Assembly (NCBI GenBank): GCA_039821605.1
Contig: JBCBNV010000003.1
Location: 186,001-250,000 of the forward strand
Direction: 5' to 3'
Source: CALBPI01 sp039821605
GTDB lineage: Bacteria > Pseudomonadota > Gammaproteobacteria > Steroidobacterales > Woeseiaceae
DNA length: 64,000 bases
Positions 25,047-35,201 of the stretch are shown piece by piece (positions within the stretch are counted from its first letter, which is position 1; each line of letters starts with the position of its first letter). The translations under genes were made by a program, and so were the position numbers. The notes beneath the pieces are model-generated. The model was not told the origin of the DNA. It was given only the letters and a program-made list of their open reading frames with translations, and ran no database searches.

Positions 25047-25814
25047 ATGAAACTCGAACACGCCAAGGCCATCGTCACCGGTGGCGCCTCCGGTCTCGGG
25101 CTGGCAACAGCGCGTCGCGTCATCGCCGCCGGTGGTCGCGCCACACTGCTCGACATCAACGACGACGCGGGCGCCGCGGCCGTCGCCGAACTCGGCAACG
25201 ACACGCGCTACATCAATACGGACGTCAGCGACGAGACCGCCGTCAAGGCCGCCGTCGAAGCCGCCCGCGAGCACATGGGCGGCATCACGCTGGCCGTCAA
25301 CTGCGCAGGCATCGTGGCGCCGGGCCGGGTGCTCGGCCGTTCGGGCCCCATGGCGGGCGACTACTTCGCACGTACCGTAATGATCAACCTCGTGGGCTCA
25401 TTCATGGTCGCCAAGGAAGCGGCCAACGTGATGCAGCACAACGAGCCGGAAGCCGACGGCGAACGTGGCGTCATCGTCAACACGGCATCGGTCGCGGCCT
25501 TTGAAGGTCAGATCGGCCAGGCGGGTTACTCTGCCTCCAAGGGGGGCGTCGTCGGTATGACCTTGCCCTTGGCGCGCGAGCTCGCGCGCTTCGGCGTGCG
25601 CGTCATGACGATTGCGCCAGGCATCTTCATGACACCCATGATGGCGAGCCTGCCCGATGACGTTCAGGCCTCGCTGGCCGAACAGATTCCGTTTCCGAAT
25701 CGGCTGGGTACGGCGGAAGAATTCGCGGACCTCGCGGCGTACATCTACACCAACACGATGCTCAACGGCGAGACGATTCGACTAGACGGCGGCATCCGCA
25801 TGCAGCCCAAGTAA
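25047..25814 (+). CDS. SDR-family 3-hydroxyacyl-CoA dehydrogenase (type 2, HSD10-like)
   Basis: This 255-residue short-chain dehydrogenase has TGGASGLG for NAD binding, the NCAG motif, and Ser-Tyr-Lys in NTASVAAF and GYSASKGG. GQIGQAGYSASKGGVVGMTL and the ending LDGGIRMQPK match human HSD17B10-like enzymes, which oxidise 3-hydroxyacyl-CoA, including 2-methyl-3-hydroxybutyryl-CoA. The ATG at 25047 has GAGGA upstream. Pairing with the thiolase supports fatty or branched-chain acyl breakdown. Confidence 0.87.
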   Translation: MKLEHAKAIVTGGASGLGLATARRVIAAGGRATLLDINDDAGAAAVAELGNDTRYINTDVSDETAVKAAVEAAREHMGGITLAVNCAGIVAPGRVLGRSGPMAGDYFARTVMINLVGSFMVAKEAANVMQHNEPEADGERGVIVNTASVAAFEGQIGQAGYSASKGGVVGMTLPLARELARFGVRVMTIAPGIFMTPMMASLPDDVQASLAEQIPFPNRLGTAEEFADLAAYIYTNTMLNGETIRLDGGIRMQPK

Positions 25815-25822
25815 GGTGTATC

Positions 25823-25840
25823 GGCGCGCCCTGGCGCGCC
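25823..25840. terminator. GC hairpin between convergent SDR and ETF-QO genes
   Basis: GGCGCGCC-CT-GGCGCGCC. Each arm is itself palindromic, so the two can pair as an 8-bp stem. It sits in a 30-base convergent gap without a U-tract. Confidence 0.4.
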
Positions 25841-25844
25841 AACA

Positions 25845-27503
25845 TCACATGCCGCTGTAGTTGGGGCCGCCCCCGCCTTCGGGCACGCGCCACTCGATGT
25901 TCTGCGCCGGGTCCTTGATGTCGCAGGTCTTGCAGTGCACACAGTTCTGCGCGTTGATCTGGAAGCGGGTCTCGCCGTCCTCCTCGACGAACTCATAGAC
26001 GCCCGCGGGGCAGTACCGTTGCGAGGGCCCATCGAACTTGGGCAGGTGATTGCCCACAGGCACGCTCGCATCGATGACATGCAGATGCGAAGGCTGATCT
26101 TCTTCGTGGTTGGTGCTCGAGAGGAACACGGAAGACAGCCGATCGAAGGTGATCTTCCCGTCGGGTTTGGGGTAGGCGATGCGCGGCGCCTGGTCGGCCG
26201 GCAGCAACGTTGCATAGTCCGGCGTCTTGTTGCGCAACGTGATGGGCCACTTGCCGCGGAAGATGTTTTGATCGAGGTAAATGAACGCCGAGCCCAGGAA
26301 TCGACCGAAGCTGTGCTGCGCCGGGCCAAAGTTGCGCGTGGCATGCAGCTCTTCCCAGACCCAGGAACCACGAACGGCGTCGCTGAAGCTGGTGAGCTCG
26401 ACACCGCTCGGGTCGGCGCCATCGGCGAAGGCATCAAAAACAGCATCGGCCGCGAGCATGCCCGTCTTGATCGCGGTGTGTGAGCCCTTGATCTTGGCCG
26501 TATTCAGGAAGCCCGCATCGCAGCCCACGAGCATGCCGCCGGGCACGGTGAGCTTGGGCAAGGATTGGATGCCGCCCTTGTTGACCGCACGCGCACCGTA
26601 GGACACGCGGCGCCCCCCTTCGAGGTATTTGCGGATGCCCGGGTGCAGCTTCCAGCGCTGGAATTCCTCGAACGGGTAGAGGTGCGGATTCTTGTAGTCG
26701 AGCGCGATGATGTAGCCCAGGAACACCTGGTTGTTGGCCGCGTGGTAGAGAAAGCCACCGCCCTCCGTGTCCGCGGGCAAAGGCCAGCCCAGCGAGTGCA
26801 CGACGAGACCCGGCTCGTGCAGCTCCGGGTCGATCTCCCAGACTTCCTTGAGACCGATGCCGTAGTGCTGCGGGTCGCTGTCTGCGTCGAGATTGAACGT
26901 GCTGATGAGCTGCTTGCCCAGGCTGCCGCGACAGCCCTCGGCGAAGATCGTCTGCTTGCCCAGCAACTCGTAGCCAGGCTCATGGTTCGATTTAGGCTGA
27001 TGGTCCTTGCCGATGCCCATGTCACCGGTGGCAACACCGCGCACGCGGCCATCGTCGTCGTACAACACTTCCGATGCGGCATAGCCGGGAAACAGCATGA
27101 CGCCCATTTCCTCGGCCCGCTCGGCCATCCACTGCACGAGCTTACCCAGACTGATGATGTAGTTGCCTTCGTTGTGCATGGGCCGCGGGATGAACATGCC
27201 GGGTACCTTGCGCGCCTTGTTCTCGCCCGTCATGTAGAGAATCTCGTCACGCGTGACGGGCGTCTCCAGCGGCGCGCCCATCGCTTCCCAGTCTGGAAAC
27301 AACTCGGCCAGCGCACGGGGCTCGAACACGTTGCCCGACAGAATGTGGGCACCAAACTCCGCGCCCTTCTCGACCACGACCACCGAGAGTTCCTGCCCGC
27401 TCTCATTCGCCCGCTTCTGCAACTGGCAGGCCGCGGCGAGCCCCGCAGGTCCCCCACCGACGATTACGACATCAAATTCCATCGACTCGCGTTCTGTGGT
27501 CAT
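25845..27503 (-). CDS. Electron transfer flavoprotein-ubiquinone oxidoreductase
   Basis: Passes electrons from reduced ETF to ubiquinone at the inner membrane. The 552-residue protein has an N-terminal FAD-binding site (DVVIVGGGPAGLAAACQL), ILSGNVFEPRAL, the ubiquinone-binding region and a C-terminal 4Fe-4S site (YCPAGVYE, then CVHCKTCDIKDPAQNIEW). The ATG at 27503 has GGAGA upstream; an ATG seven codons later is possible. It serves the acyl-CoA dehydrogenases at 48.6-51 kb. etfAB are not in the window. Confidence 0.95.
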   Translation of the reverse strand: MTTERESMEFDVVIVGGGPAGLAAACQLQKRANESGQELSVVVVEKGAEFGAHILSGNVFEPRALAELFPDWEAMGAPLETPVTRDEILYMTGENKARKVPGMFIPRPMHNEGNYIISLGKLVQWMAERAEEMGVMLFPGYAASEVLYDDDGRVRGVATGDMGIGKDHQPKSNHEPGYELLGKQTIFAEGCRGSLGKQLISTFNLDADSDPQHYGIGLKEVWEIDPELHEPGLVVHSLGWPLPADTEGGGFLYHAANNQVFLGYIIALDYKNPHLYPFEEFQRWKLHPGIRKYLEGGRRVSYGARAVNKGGIQSLPKLTVPGGMLVGCDAGFLNTAKIKGSHTAIKTGMLAADAVFDAFADGADPSGVELTSFSDAVRGSWVWEELHATRNFGPAQHSFGRFLGSAFIYLDQNIFRGKWPITLRNKTPDYATLLPADQAPRIAYPKPDGKITFDRLSSVFLSSTNHEEDQPSHLHVIDASVPVGNHLPKFDGPSQRYCPAGVYEFVEEDGETRFQINAQNCVHCKTCDIKDPAQNIEWRVPEGGGGPNYSGM

Positions 27504-27621
27504 GCTGTCTCCGTGGGCTGCGCACAACATAGGCCCCGGCGCGGGGCGACGGCGCGCCAGTCTAGCAAAGGGGTCGTTTCGCTGCACTGCAACAAGACGC
27601 CCGCGCGTCGCCGGCGCAAGC

Positions 27622-27627
27622 TACACT
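27622..27627 (+). promoter_or_regulatory. Candidate -10 element (TACACT) for zapE
   Basis: TACACT lies 30 bases before the TTG start in the divergent ETF-QO/zapE gap. No clear -35 is seen. Confidence 0.3.
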
Positions 27628-27657
27628 GCGCGCCAGAAACCAACCGGAGACGAGCGC

Positions 27658-28767
27658 TTGGACGACGCGCCCGCACAACCCGACGACCTCCACGCGCGTT
27701 ACGAGGCACACCTGGCCCGCGAGGGCTGGTGCGACGACCCCGTGCAGCGGGCGACCATCGATCAGCTCGAATCCTTGCGCAAGGCACTTCTGGCACGCCA
27801 CGTCGGCCGCCAAAGACGACGCTGGTGGCGGCCCTCGCCGGACCGCGCCGCGCCGCAAGGCCTGTACCTCTGGGGTGGCGTCGGTCGCGGCAAGACCTTT
27901 CTCATGGACCTGTTCCACGCGGCGCTGCCGCCTGTCGCCGCGACGCGCAGTCATTTTCATCGCTTCATGTACGACGTGCACGCGGCACTCAAGACGCTCG
28001 ATAATCGCGAAGATCCGCTCGCCGACGTCGCTCGCGACATCGCCACGGACGCCGACGTCCTGTGCTTCGACGAGTTCTTCGTCTCGGATATTGCCGACGC
28101 CATGATTCTCGGGCGCCTACTGCAGCACCTGACGACCCACGGCGTCGTGCTCGTTGCCACATCGAACGCACCACCCGCCGAGCTCTACCGTGACGGCCTG
28201 CAACGCTCGCGCTTCCTGCCCGCGATCGCGCATCTTGAAACACACTGCGATGTCGTCCAGGTCGATGGTGGGGTGGACTACCGGCTGCGCGTGCTCGAGC
28301 GCGCCGCCTGTTACCTGACGCCCGACGACGATGCGGCAGCACAGGCGCTGCACGATGCTTTTACGGCGCTCACGGACCAGGCGACGCCCGAACCCGACAC
28401 AATCCAGATTGCAGGCCGTCCCCTGCCCTTGCGCGCCAAGGCCGCCGGTGTCGGCTGGTTCGACTTCGATGTGCTCTGCCGCGGACCGCGCAGCCAGAAC
28501 GACTACATCGAGCTCGCGCGTCGACTGCACAGCGTGCTGCTCTCGGGCGTGCCGCAAATGGATGGCAAAGACGAAAATGCCGCACGACGCTTCATCGCGC
28601 TCATCGATGAGTTCTACGATCGCCGCGTCAATGTCATCGTCGCCGCCGAGGTCCCGGTCGATGCGCTCTACGTTGGCAAGCGACTCGAGTTCGAATTCGA
28701 GCGCACGCGCAGCCGGCTCACCGAAATGCAGACCGCGGCCTACCACGCCAGCCCGCACCGACCGTGA
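27658..28767 (+). CDS. zapE: Cell division protein ZapE (AFG1-like ATPase)
   Basis: AAA-type ATPase of the AFG1 family; E. coli ZapE associates with the Z ring late in division. The 369 residues carry Walker A (GGVGRGKTFLMDLF), Walker B (LCFDEFFVSD) and the family block FHRFMYDVH. I read the start as TTG at 27658, with GGAGA seven bases upstream; a much longer upstream frame runs antisense through the ETF-QO gene and is rejected. Confidence 0.9.
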   Translation: MDDAPAQPDDLHARYEAHLAREGWCDDPVQRATIDQLESLRKALLARHVGRQRRRWWRPSPDRAAPQGLYLWGGVGRGKTFLMDLFHAALPPVAATRSHFHRFMYDVHAALKTLDNREDPLADVARDIATDADVLCFDEFFVSDIADAMILGRLLQHLTTHGVVLVATSNAPPAELYRDGLQRSRFLPAIAHLETHCDVVQVDGGVDYRLRVLERAACYLTPDDDAAAQALHDAFTALTDQATPEPDTIQIAGRPLPLRAKAAGVGWFDFDVLCRGPRSQNDYIELARRLHSVLLSGVPQMDGKDENAARRFIALIDEFYDRRVNVIVAAEVPVDALYVGKRLEFEFERTRSRLTEMQTAAYHASPHRP

Positions 28768-28826
28768 AACCCCGGGTCGCGCCGGCGGTGGCATACTAGG
28801 GACGAGGCAGCTGCGGGAGCACAGGA

Positions 28827-29315
28827 ATGACGCAACGCGACACGGGAACCAGCGATGAGGGTCGCCCAACGCTGGCGCTCGAGAATTTTCTGCCCTATCG
28901 ACTCTCCATCCTGTCGAACACCGTCAGTGGCACGATCGCGTCGGCCTACCACGAGCGTTTCGACCTGACGATACCGGAGTGGCGCGTCATGGCCGTCATT
29001 GCCCGCACCCCGGGCATGTCGGCCGCGCAGGTCTCGGAGAAGACGCTCATGGACAAGGTGGCCGTGTCACGGGCCGTGGCACGCCTGCTCAAGTCCGGTC
29101 GGATCACGCGCGAATTTGCGGACCAGGACCGGCGCCGCTCGATCCTGCACCTCTCCGATGAGGGCCGCGCCGTCTATGACCAGGTCGCGCCGCTCGCTAT
29201 TCGCATGGAGGCGGATCTGCTCGAAGGCTTCAGCGAGGAAGAGATCGAGACGCTCAACACGCTGCTCGAGCGAATGCTCGCGCGCACCCACCTGATCGGT
29301 GCGCCGCGCGTCTGA
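28827..29315 (+). CDS. MarR-family transcriptional regulator
   Basis: A 162-residue winged-helix protein. The recognition helix region is SEKTLMDKVAVSRAVARLLK and the wing carries the family's DQDRRRSILHLSDEGR. The ligand and targets are unknown. It ends six bases before the convergent kynA gene and follows zapE by 59 bases. A role in acyl or aromatic metabolism would fit the context but is inference. Confidence 0.88.
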   Translation: MTQRDTGTSDEGRPTLALENFLPYRLSILSNTVSGTIASAYHERFDLTIPEWRVMAVIARTPGMSAAQVSEKTLMDKVAVSRAVARLLKSGRITREFADQDRRRSILHLSDEGRAVYDQVAPLAIRMEADLLEGFSEEEIETLNTLLERMLARTHLIGAPRV

Positions 29316-29321
29316 CGCCGA

Positions 29322-30185
29322 TCAGTCCTCGCGCCCCAGCGTGTCGCGATGGATTTCTGTGCGCACGGCGATGAGCTCCTCGAAGAACTCCTGCTCGATT
29401 GCGCGCCGCAGGAACGAAACACCCGTTGAGCCGCCGCTGCCCATCTGGTGGCCGATGATCCGCTCGACGGTCTTCATATGCCGGAAGCGCCAGAACTGGA
29501 AATTGTTGGCGATATCCACAAGCGCCTCACACATCTCATAGAGGTCCCAATGCGTCTGGGGGTCTTCGTAGATGACACGCAGCACGGCCACGACGTCAGC
29601 ATCGACCTCGCGTGTACCCGTGAAATCTCGCTCCAGTGCGTGCGCCGGGATCGCGTGCCCCTGTCGTGCGAGATAGCGCAGAAACACGTCGTAAAGCCCA
29701 GGTGACGCTATCGCCTGAGTGAGCCGCGCATGCCATTCGGGCAAGTGCTCATACACGGCCAGCATGCGCTGATTGCGTTGTCCGAGCAGGACTTCGAGGT
29801 GTCGGTACTGCGGCGACTGAAACCCTGAAGCGCGACCGAACACGTTTCGAAACTCGGCGTACTCGCTGGGCGTCATGGTTTCGAGCACGCTCCACTGCGC
29901 GTAGAGCTGCTTTTGCACTTCCTTGACGCGCGCCAGGTGCTTGACCGCCTTGCCGGGTCGATCCGCCTCGAGCATGCGCATCGCCGCCTCGATCTCGTGC
30001 GCAACGAGCTTCATCCAAAGCTCGGCGACCTGGTGCTGAATAATGAACAGCATCTCATCGTGATGCGCCGGATCGCTGAGCGGCTGCTGGCAGTCGAGCA
30101 GCCGTTCGAGTTGCAGATACGCCGAGTAATTTTGTCGCCGGGCGAGGTCTGTAACGATCCCCGCCTCCATTTCGCGCCTGGTCAT
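29322..30185 (-). CDS. kynA: Tryptophan 2,3-dioxygenase
   Basis: Heme enzyme that opens the indole ring of tryptophan to N-formylkynurenine. The 287 residues contain YSAYLQLERLLDCQQPLS near the N-terminus, the heme-ligand region FWRFRHMKTVERIIGHQMG and GSGGSTGVSFLRR near the C-terminus. The ATG at 30185 has GGAGGG upstream. No other kynurenine gene is in the window. Confidence 0.95.
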   Translation of the reverse strand: MTRREMEAGIVTDLARRQNYSAYLQLERLLDCQQPLSDPAHHDEMLFIIQHQVAELWMKLVAHEIEAAMRMLEADRPGKAVKHLARVKEVQKQLYAQWSVLETMTPSEYAEFRNVFGRASGFQSPQYRHLEVLLGQRNQRMLAVYEHLPEWHARLTQAIASPGLYDVFLRYLARQGHAIPAHALERDFTGTREVDADVVAVLRVIYEDPQTHWDLYEMCEALVDIANNFQFWRFRHMKTVERIIGHQMGSGGSTGVSFLRRAIEQEFFEELIAVRTEIHRDTLGRED

Positions 30186-30307
30186 TGCGCTGCCCTCCGC
30201 TGGGGGCTGTAAACGAACGAGCTTAGCAGTGCACAGCGCCGGCGCAATGCCCACAAGTCACGGTCCTGACAACGGCTCGCCGAGGCCCCGCAGCCTGCGA
30301 GCTGATG

Positions 30308-30313
30308 TATACT
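30308..30313 (+). promoter_or_regulatory. Candidate -10 element (TATACT) for the glutamate dehydrogenase gene
   Basis: TATACT lies 60 bases upstream of the ATG in the 187-bp gap divergent from kynA. No good -35 is seen at 16-18 bases. Nothing else is evident in the gap. Confidence 0.4.
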
Positions 30314-30372
30314 CGCGCCGTCCGCACGACAGCGGCGACGCACACGGGACAGCGTCAGCCGCGGAGAGGCTC

Positions 30373-33300
30373 ATGCCAGCGCCCAAGCGCCGCAATACCG
30401 ATAAACAGGAAGCGCTGATCAAGGCGATCAGCCGCGCCGCTGACAGACACACCCCCTTCAAGAATCCGGAGCAATTCCGACGATTCTGCGCCGAGTACTT
30501 CAGGAACGTCGCTGTCGACGACATCGCCGACGAAGACCCGGCACTCCTGGCCAATGCAGCACTCGCACACGCCAGTCAGGCGCGACGACTCGCCCCGGGC
30601 GAACACGCGCTGCGGATCTACAACCCAAGCCTGGGCCAACACGGCTGGGAATCGGCCCACACCGTAATTGAGCTTGTACACGAGAACATGCCGTTTCTCG
30701 TGGATTCGCTGAGCGTGGCGCTCGGGCGCGTCGGTTGCGACATCCAGCTCACGATCCACCCGCTTATTCGTGTGCGGCGCACAGCCAAGGGCTCGCTGCA
30801 GGACGTGCTGACACGCCGGGCAAAAACCGGCCGCATCGAGTCGTTTATCCGCTTCGACATCCGACGCGAAAGCCGCCCGGAACAACTGGAGGCCATCCGC
30901 GACGCGCTGGAGCGCACTCTCGGCGACATTCGTGCCGCCGTGGCGGACTGGACGAAGATGCGCGCCAAGATGGCAGAGGCCATCGCCGAGATCGAACGCA
31001 TCAAGCCGGCCAACACGGCACTGCGCGACGAGACCATCGAGCTGCTGCGCTGGCTCAACGACGACAAGTTCACCTACCTCGGCTACCGCGAGTACCGGCT
31101 GGACAACAGCGGCGAGGCACAGAAACTGCGTCCCGTGGCCCGCTCAGCGCTGGGCGTCAAACGCATTCCAGGGCGCCGCGGCCGCGCCCATGAAGTGACG
31201 ACACCCATGGAGCGCTTTCGTCGTGCACCCGATATCGTGCTCCTGACCAAGGCCAACTCACGCGCCACCGTGCACCGCGACAGCAACCTAGACTACGTGG
31301 GCATCAAGACCTATGGCCCCGATGGCGAGCCCAATGGCGAGCGCCGCTTCATCGGCCTGCTGACCTCGCAGGCTTACAGCGAGCACCCGGCCACGATTCC
31401 GCTCGTACGCGGCAAGGTGGATCGAATCCTCGATCGCGCAGGCCTCGATCCGACCGGGCACCGCGGCAAGGCGCTCATTCACATCCTGAGCAACTATCCG
31501 CGCGACGAGCTCTTCCAGGCGACGGTCTCTGACCTGCTGCGCACGACGACGGGCATCCTCAACCTGCAGGACCGAAGGCGCGTCAAACTGTTCCTGCGGC
31601 GCGATCCGTTCCACCGCTTCTATTCGTGTCTGGTATTCGTGCCGCGCGAGAAATACAACACGGAAGTTCGCCAGAAGACCGAGCAGATTCTGCTCGCGGC
31701 GCTCAATGGCAACACGGTGGAATCTACGGCGCAGGTCTCCGAGGCGACGCTGGCCCGTGTGCATCTGCTGGTGTACGCCGACGGCCGCAAGAAGCCGCAC
31801 ATCTCGATTCGACAGATCGAAGCGACGATCGCTGATGCCGTCGTCACCTGGCGTGACCGCTTGCGCACCGCACTCGCCGACAACTTCGGCGAGGAGCGCG
31901 GCGCCGACCTGTTCGAAACCTACGGCGGTGTCTTCCCGCTCGCCTACGAGGAAGACCACAACGCGCAACAGGCCTGTCACGACATTCAGCGTCTCGACGC
32001 GCTGCTCGCGGGTGACGCCAGCGAGCTCAAGGCGTTCGACCTGCACATCGAGCCGCGAGGTCCCGTGGCGGGCATCCGCTTCAGGGTCTTCCGCTTTGAC
32101 GACCCCATCGCATTGTCGGACGCCCTGCCGCTGCTGGAGAACCTGGGCCTGCGTGTGATCAACGAGCGCCCCTACCACCTGCGCACCGATGCAAGCCCGA
32201 CCTGGATCCAGGACTTCGAAGTCGTGCCCATCGTCGACAAGTCCGCCGCCGAGCTTCGCGCGGTCGTGCACAAACTCGCCATCGGCTTTGCCACGCAACT
32301 GCAGGGACACGCCGAAGCCGACGGCTTCAACCGCCTGATCCTCGCGGCAGGACTCGACAGCCGCAATGTCGCGCTGATCCGCGCATACGCAAAGTACCTG
32401 TTGCAACTCGGTCTGCCATTCAGCCAGAGCTACCTCGAGGACATCCTCGCGGACCACAGCGACTTTGCGAGTGCGCTCGTGAGCTGGTTCGAGTCGCGTT
32501 TCGACCCGACGTCCGATGCGGTCGCGGGCGCGCGCATCGAACGGCTCCGTGCCGTCGAGGCCACCGTGCGCGACGCCGACAGCCTCGATGCCGACCGGGC
32601 ACTGCGCGCAATGCTCAACGCCATGCAGGCGACGCGGCGCTGCAACTTCTACTGGCGTGACCTCGTGGGCCAGCCGGCACCGACCGTTGCGTTCAAGCTG
32701 GCAACCGAGTCCATCGATGAGGCCCCGCTGCCGCGCCCCATGCACGAGATTTTCGTGTACTCGCCGCGCGTCGAGGGGGTCCACCTGCGGGCCGGCGATG
32801 TCGCACGTGGCGGACTGCGCTGGTCAGACCGGCGCGAGGACTTCCGCACCGAAATCCTGGGGCTCATGAAGGCGCAGACGGTGAAGAACACGGTCATCGT
32901 GCCAACGGGCGCCAAAGGCGGGTTCTTTCCGAAGCAGCTGCCCACGGGTGACCGCGACGCGATCAACGCAGAGGTCACCGCGTGCTACCAGCTGTTTGTG
33001 GACGCCCTGCTCTCGCTCACCGACAACCTCGTGGACGGCGAGGCGCAGCGGCCCGCGCAGCTCGTCGCCAATGACGGTCCCGACCCCTACCTCGTCGTCG
33101 CTGCCGACAAAGGCACGGCGCGATTCTCCGACACCGCGAACGCGATCGCCGTTGGTCGTGACTTCTGGCTCGGAGATGCGTTTGCCTCGGGCGGGTCCGC
33201 GGGTTACGACCACAAGGTGATGGGCATCACGGCGCGCGGTGCCTGGGAGGCCGTCAAGCGGCACTTCCGTGAGATGGGTGTCGACACCCAGCACGACGCG

Positions 33301-35196
33301 TTTACGGTCGCAGGCATCGGCGACATGTCGGGCGATGTGTTTGGCAACGGCATGTTGTTGTCAGAGACGCTGCGCCTGCAGGCAGCCTTCAACCACCTGC
33401 ACATCTTTATCGATCCCGACCCGGACGCGGCCGCGAGCTTCGCAGAGCGCCAGCGCTTGTTTGCACTGCCGAGATCTTCTTGGACCGACTACGACACCCG
33501 TCTGATCTCCAAAGGTGGCGGCGTCTTCTCGCGGGACGCCAAGTCGATCCCCTTGTCCCCCGAGATGCGGCGCCTGCTCGATATCGATGCACAAAGTTTG
33601 AGTGCGCCGGCACTCGTCAGCGCCATCCTCCGCATGCCCGTCGATTTGCTTTGGAACGGCGGCATCGGCACCTACGTCAAGGCGACGAGCGAATCTGACG
33701 CCGACGTCGGAGACCGTCACAACGATGCCCTGCGGGTCGACGCCAAGGATCTGCGCTGCAGGGTCATCGGCGAAGGCGGCAACCTGGGCCTGACCCAGCT
33801 GGCCCGCGTTGAGTACGCGCAGGCTGGCGGCCGCATCAACACGGACTTCATAGACAACTCGGCGGGCGTCGACAGCTCGGACCGAGAGGTCAACATCAAG
33901 ATCCTTCTGAGACTGGTCGCCGAGGAACGCGGCCTGCGCGAATCCACGCGCAACAAGCTGCTCGCGGAGATGACCGACGACGTCGCCAACCTCGTGTTAC
34001 GTAACAACTACCTGCAAACGCAGGCCATCAGCATGATGGAAGCTCGCGCAGTATCACGATTCCCCGAGCATCGACTGCTCATCGAGTCTCTTGAGCGGTC
34101 GGACCTTCTGAACCGCGCACTCGAACACCTGCCCGACAATGAAGCCTGTGACGAACGCAAGCGAAATGGCAAGGGCCTGACGCGCCCCGAGATCTCGGTC
34201 ATCCTGAGCTACGCCAAACTCGACTTGTACCGCCGGCTGTCGGAATCACCGAGCGAACTCAGGCCCACGCACATCGAGGAGCTCAAGCGCTACTTCCCCA
34301 GGGCGCTGCAACGACGCTACGGGGCGCTCATTGGCGACCACCAACTGGGTCGCGAGATCATTACGACACTGCTCACGAACAGCATCGTCAATCGCATGGG
34401 CCCGGTGTTTCCGATCCGCGCGGAGCAGGACACCGGGTATTCGATCGCCTGCGTTGCGCAGTCCTACGAAATCGCTCGCGACCTAACCGGTGCGCGCGCG
34501 ATATGGGCCGATATTGAACAGCTCGACACCCGGATCCCGACCGATATCCAGTACTCGATGATGTTCGAGGTGGCGCGCAAGCTGCGACACGCCTGTTACT
34601 GGCTGCTGCGCACCTACGACGCAGAGTTTCCGCACGACCTGGTCGACACGCTCGAGGCACCGCTGCAGCGCGTGCTCAAGGACCTGCCCGAACTCATGAC
34701 GAAGCATGGTCGGGAACGTCTCAAGGCGCTGCACCAGCAGCACGCTCGCATGGGCGTGCCCACCAGGCTCGCCGCGCGCGTCAGTGCGCTGACCTACATC
34801 ACCGATGCGCTCGAGATCGTCCGCCTCGCCGAGCAGCGCCAGTGCGACACGCACACTATTGCTGCAGTCTATTTCGGCCTGGGCAAGCGCGTGCAGCTCG
34901 ACTGGCTGCGCCAGTCCATCGATGAGCTGGCCGTCGAGGGTCGCTGGCAGGCGCGTGCGCGCGGCACACTGCGTGACAGCGCCATGCGCGCGCAACGCGA
35001 CCTCACGAGCCGCGTACATTCGCTGAACCAGTGCGAAGCGAGAGAGGCGTCCATCGATGACCTCGTGGCGTCGGACGCAGCTGGTTTCGAGCGCATGCTG
35101 CAGCTCGTCGATCAAATGCGCGAGAATGCGGACCCGGACTTTGCAACGCTGACGGTTGCCGTCGACGAATTCACGCAGCTCACCGAAGGGGACTAG
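30373..35196 (+). CDS. NAD-specific glutamate dehydrogenase, large (about 180 kDa) type
   Basis: Oxidatively deaminates glutamate to 2-oxoglutarate with NAD+. The 1,607-residue length is typical of the large bacterial GDH class, which has long N-terminal regulatory domains before the catalytic core. The core is recognisable at about residues 800-870 (VARGGLRWSDRREDFRTE, then VPTGAKGGFFPKQLP) and the nucleotide-binding part at VAGIGDMSGDVFGNGM. I chose ATG 30373 with GGAGAGG upstream; the longer frame from 30229 overlaps the promoter region. The NYN gene follows after five bases. Confidence 0.95.
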   Translation: MPAPKRRNTDKQEALIKAISRAADRHTPFKNPEQFRRFCAEYFRNVAVDDIADEDPALLANAALAHASQARRLAPGEHALRIYNPSLGQHGWESAHTVIELVHENMPFLVDSLSVALGRVGCDIQLTIHPLIRVRRTAKGSLQDVLTRRAKTGRIESFIRFDIRRESRPEQLEAIRDALERTLGDIRAAVADWTKMRAKMAEAIAEIERIKPANTALRDETIELLRWLNDDKFTYLGYREYRLDNSGEAQKLRPVARSALGVKRIPGRRGRAHEVTTPMERFRRAPDIVLLTKANSRATVHRDSNLDYVGIKTYGPDGEPNGERRFIGLLTSQAYSEHPATIPLVRGKVDRILDRAGLDPTGHRGKALIHILSNYPRDELFQATVSDLLRTTTGILNLQDRRRVKLFLRRDPFHRFYSCLVFVPREKYNTEVRQKTEQILLAALNGNTVESTAQVSEATLARVHLLVYADGRKKPHISIRQIEATIADAVVTWRDRLRTALADNFGEERGADLFETYGGVFPLAYEEDHNAQQACHDIQRLDALLAGDASELKAFDLHIEPRGPVAGIRFRVFRFDDPIALSDALPLLENLGLRVINERPYHLRTDASPTWIQDFEVVPIVDKSAAELRAVVHKLAIGFATQLQGHAEADGFNRLILAAGLDSRNVALIRAYAKYLLQLGLPFSQSYLEDILADHSDFASALVSWFESRFDPTSDAVAGARIERLRAVEATVRDADSLDADRALRAMLNAMQATRRCNFYWRDLVGQPAPTVAFKLATESIDEAPLPRPMHEIFVYSPRVEGVHLRAGDVARGGLRWSDRREDFRTEILGLMKAQTVKNTVIVPTGAKGGFFPKQLPTGDRDAINAEVTACYQLFVDALLSLTDNLVDGEAQRPAQLVANDGPDPYLVVAADKGTARFSDTANAIAVGRDFWLGDAFASGGSAGYDHKVMGITARGAWEAVKRHFREMGVDTQHDAFTVAGIGDMSGDVFGNGMLLSETLRLQAAFNHLHIFIDPDPDAAASFAERQRLFALPRSSWTDYDTRLISKGGGVFSRDAKSIPLSPEMRRLLDIDAQSLSAPALVSAILRMPVDLLWNGGIGTYVKATSESDADVGDRHNDALRVDAKDLRCRVIGEGGNLGLTQLARVEYAQAGGRINTDFIDNSAGVDSSDREVNIKILLRLVAEERGLRESTRNKLLAEMTDDVANLVLRNNYLQTQAISMMEARAVSRFPEHRLLIESLERSDLLNRALEHLPDNEACDERKRNGKGLTRPEISVILSYAKLDLYRRLSESPSELRPTHIEELKRYFPRALQRRYGALIGDHQLGREIITTLLTNSIVNRMGPVFPIRAEQDTGYSIACVAQSYEIARDLTGARAIWADIEQLDTRIPTDIQYSMMFEVARKLRHACYWLLRTYDAEFPHDLVDTLEAPLQRVLKDLPELMTKHGRERLKALHQQHARMGVPTRLAARVSALTYITDALEIVRLAEQRQCDTHTIAAVYFGLGKRVQLDWLRQSIDELAVEGRWQARARGTLRDSAMRAQRDLTSRVHSLNQCEAREASIDDLVASDAAGFERMLQLVDQMRENADPDFATLTVAVDEFTQLTEGD

Positions 35197-35201
35197 CCGA
35201 C

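Noticed and set aside
30229..30372. 48-residue N-terminal extension of glutamate dehydrogenase
   Set aside because: It would cover the candidate promoter, and the ATG at 30373 has a better ribosome site.
31288..32784. Minus-strand 498-codon open frame inside the glutamate dehydrogenase gene
   Set aside because: The sense frame is an unmistakable 1,607-residue GDH.
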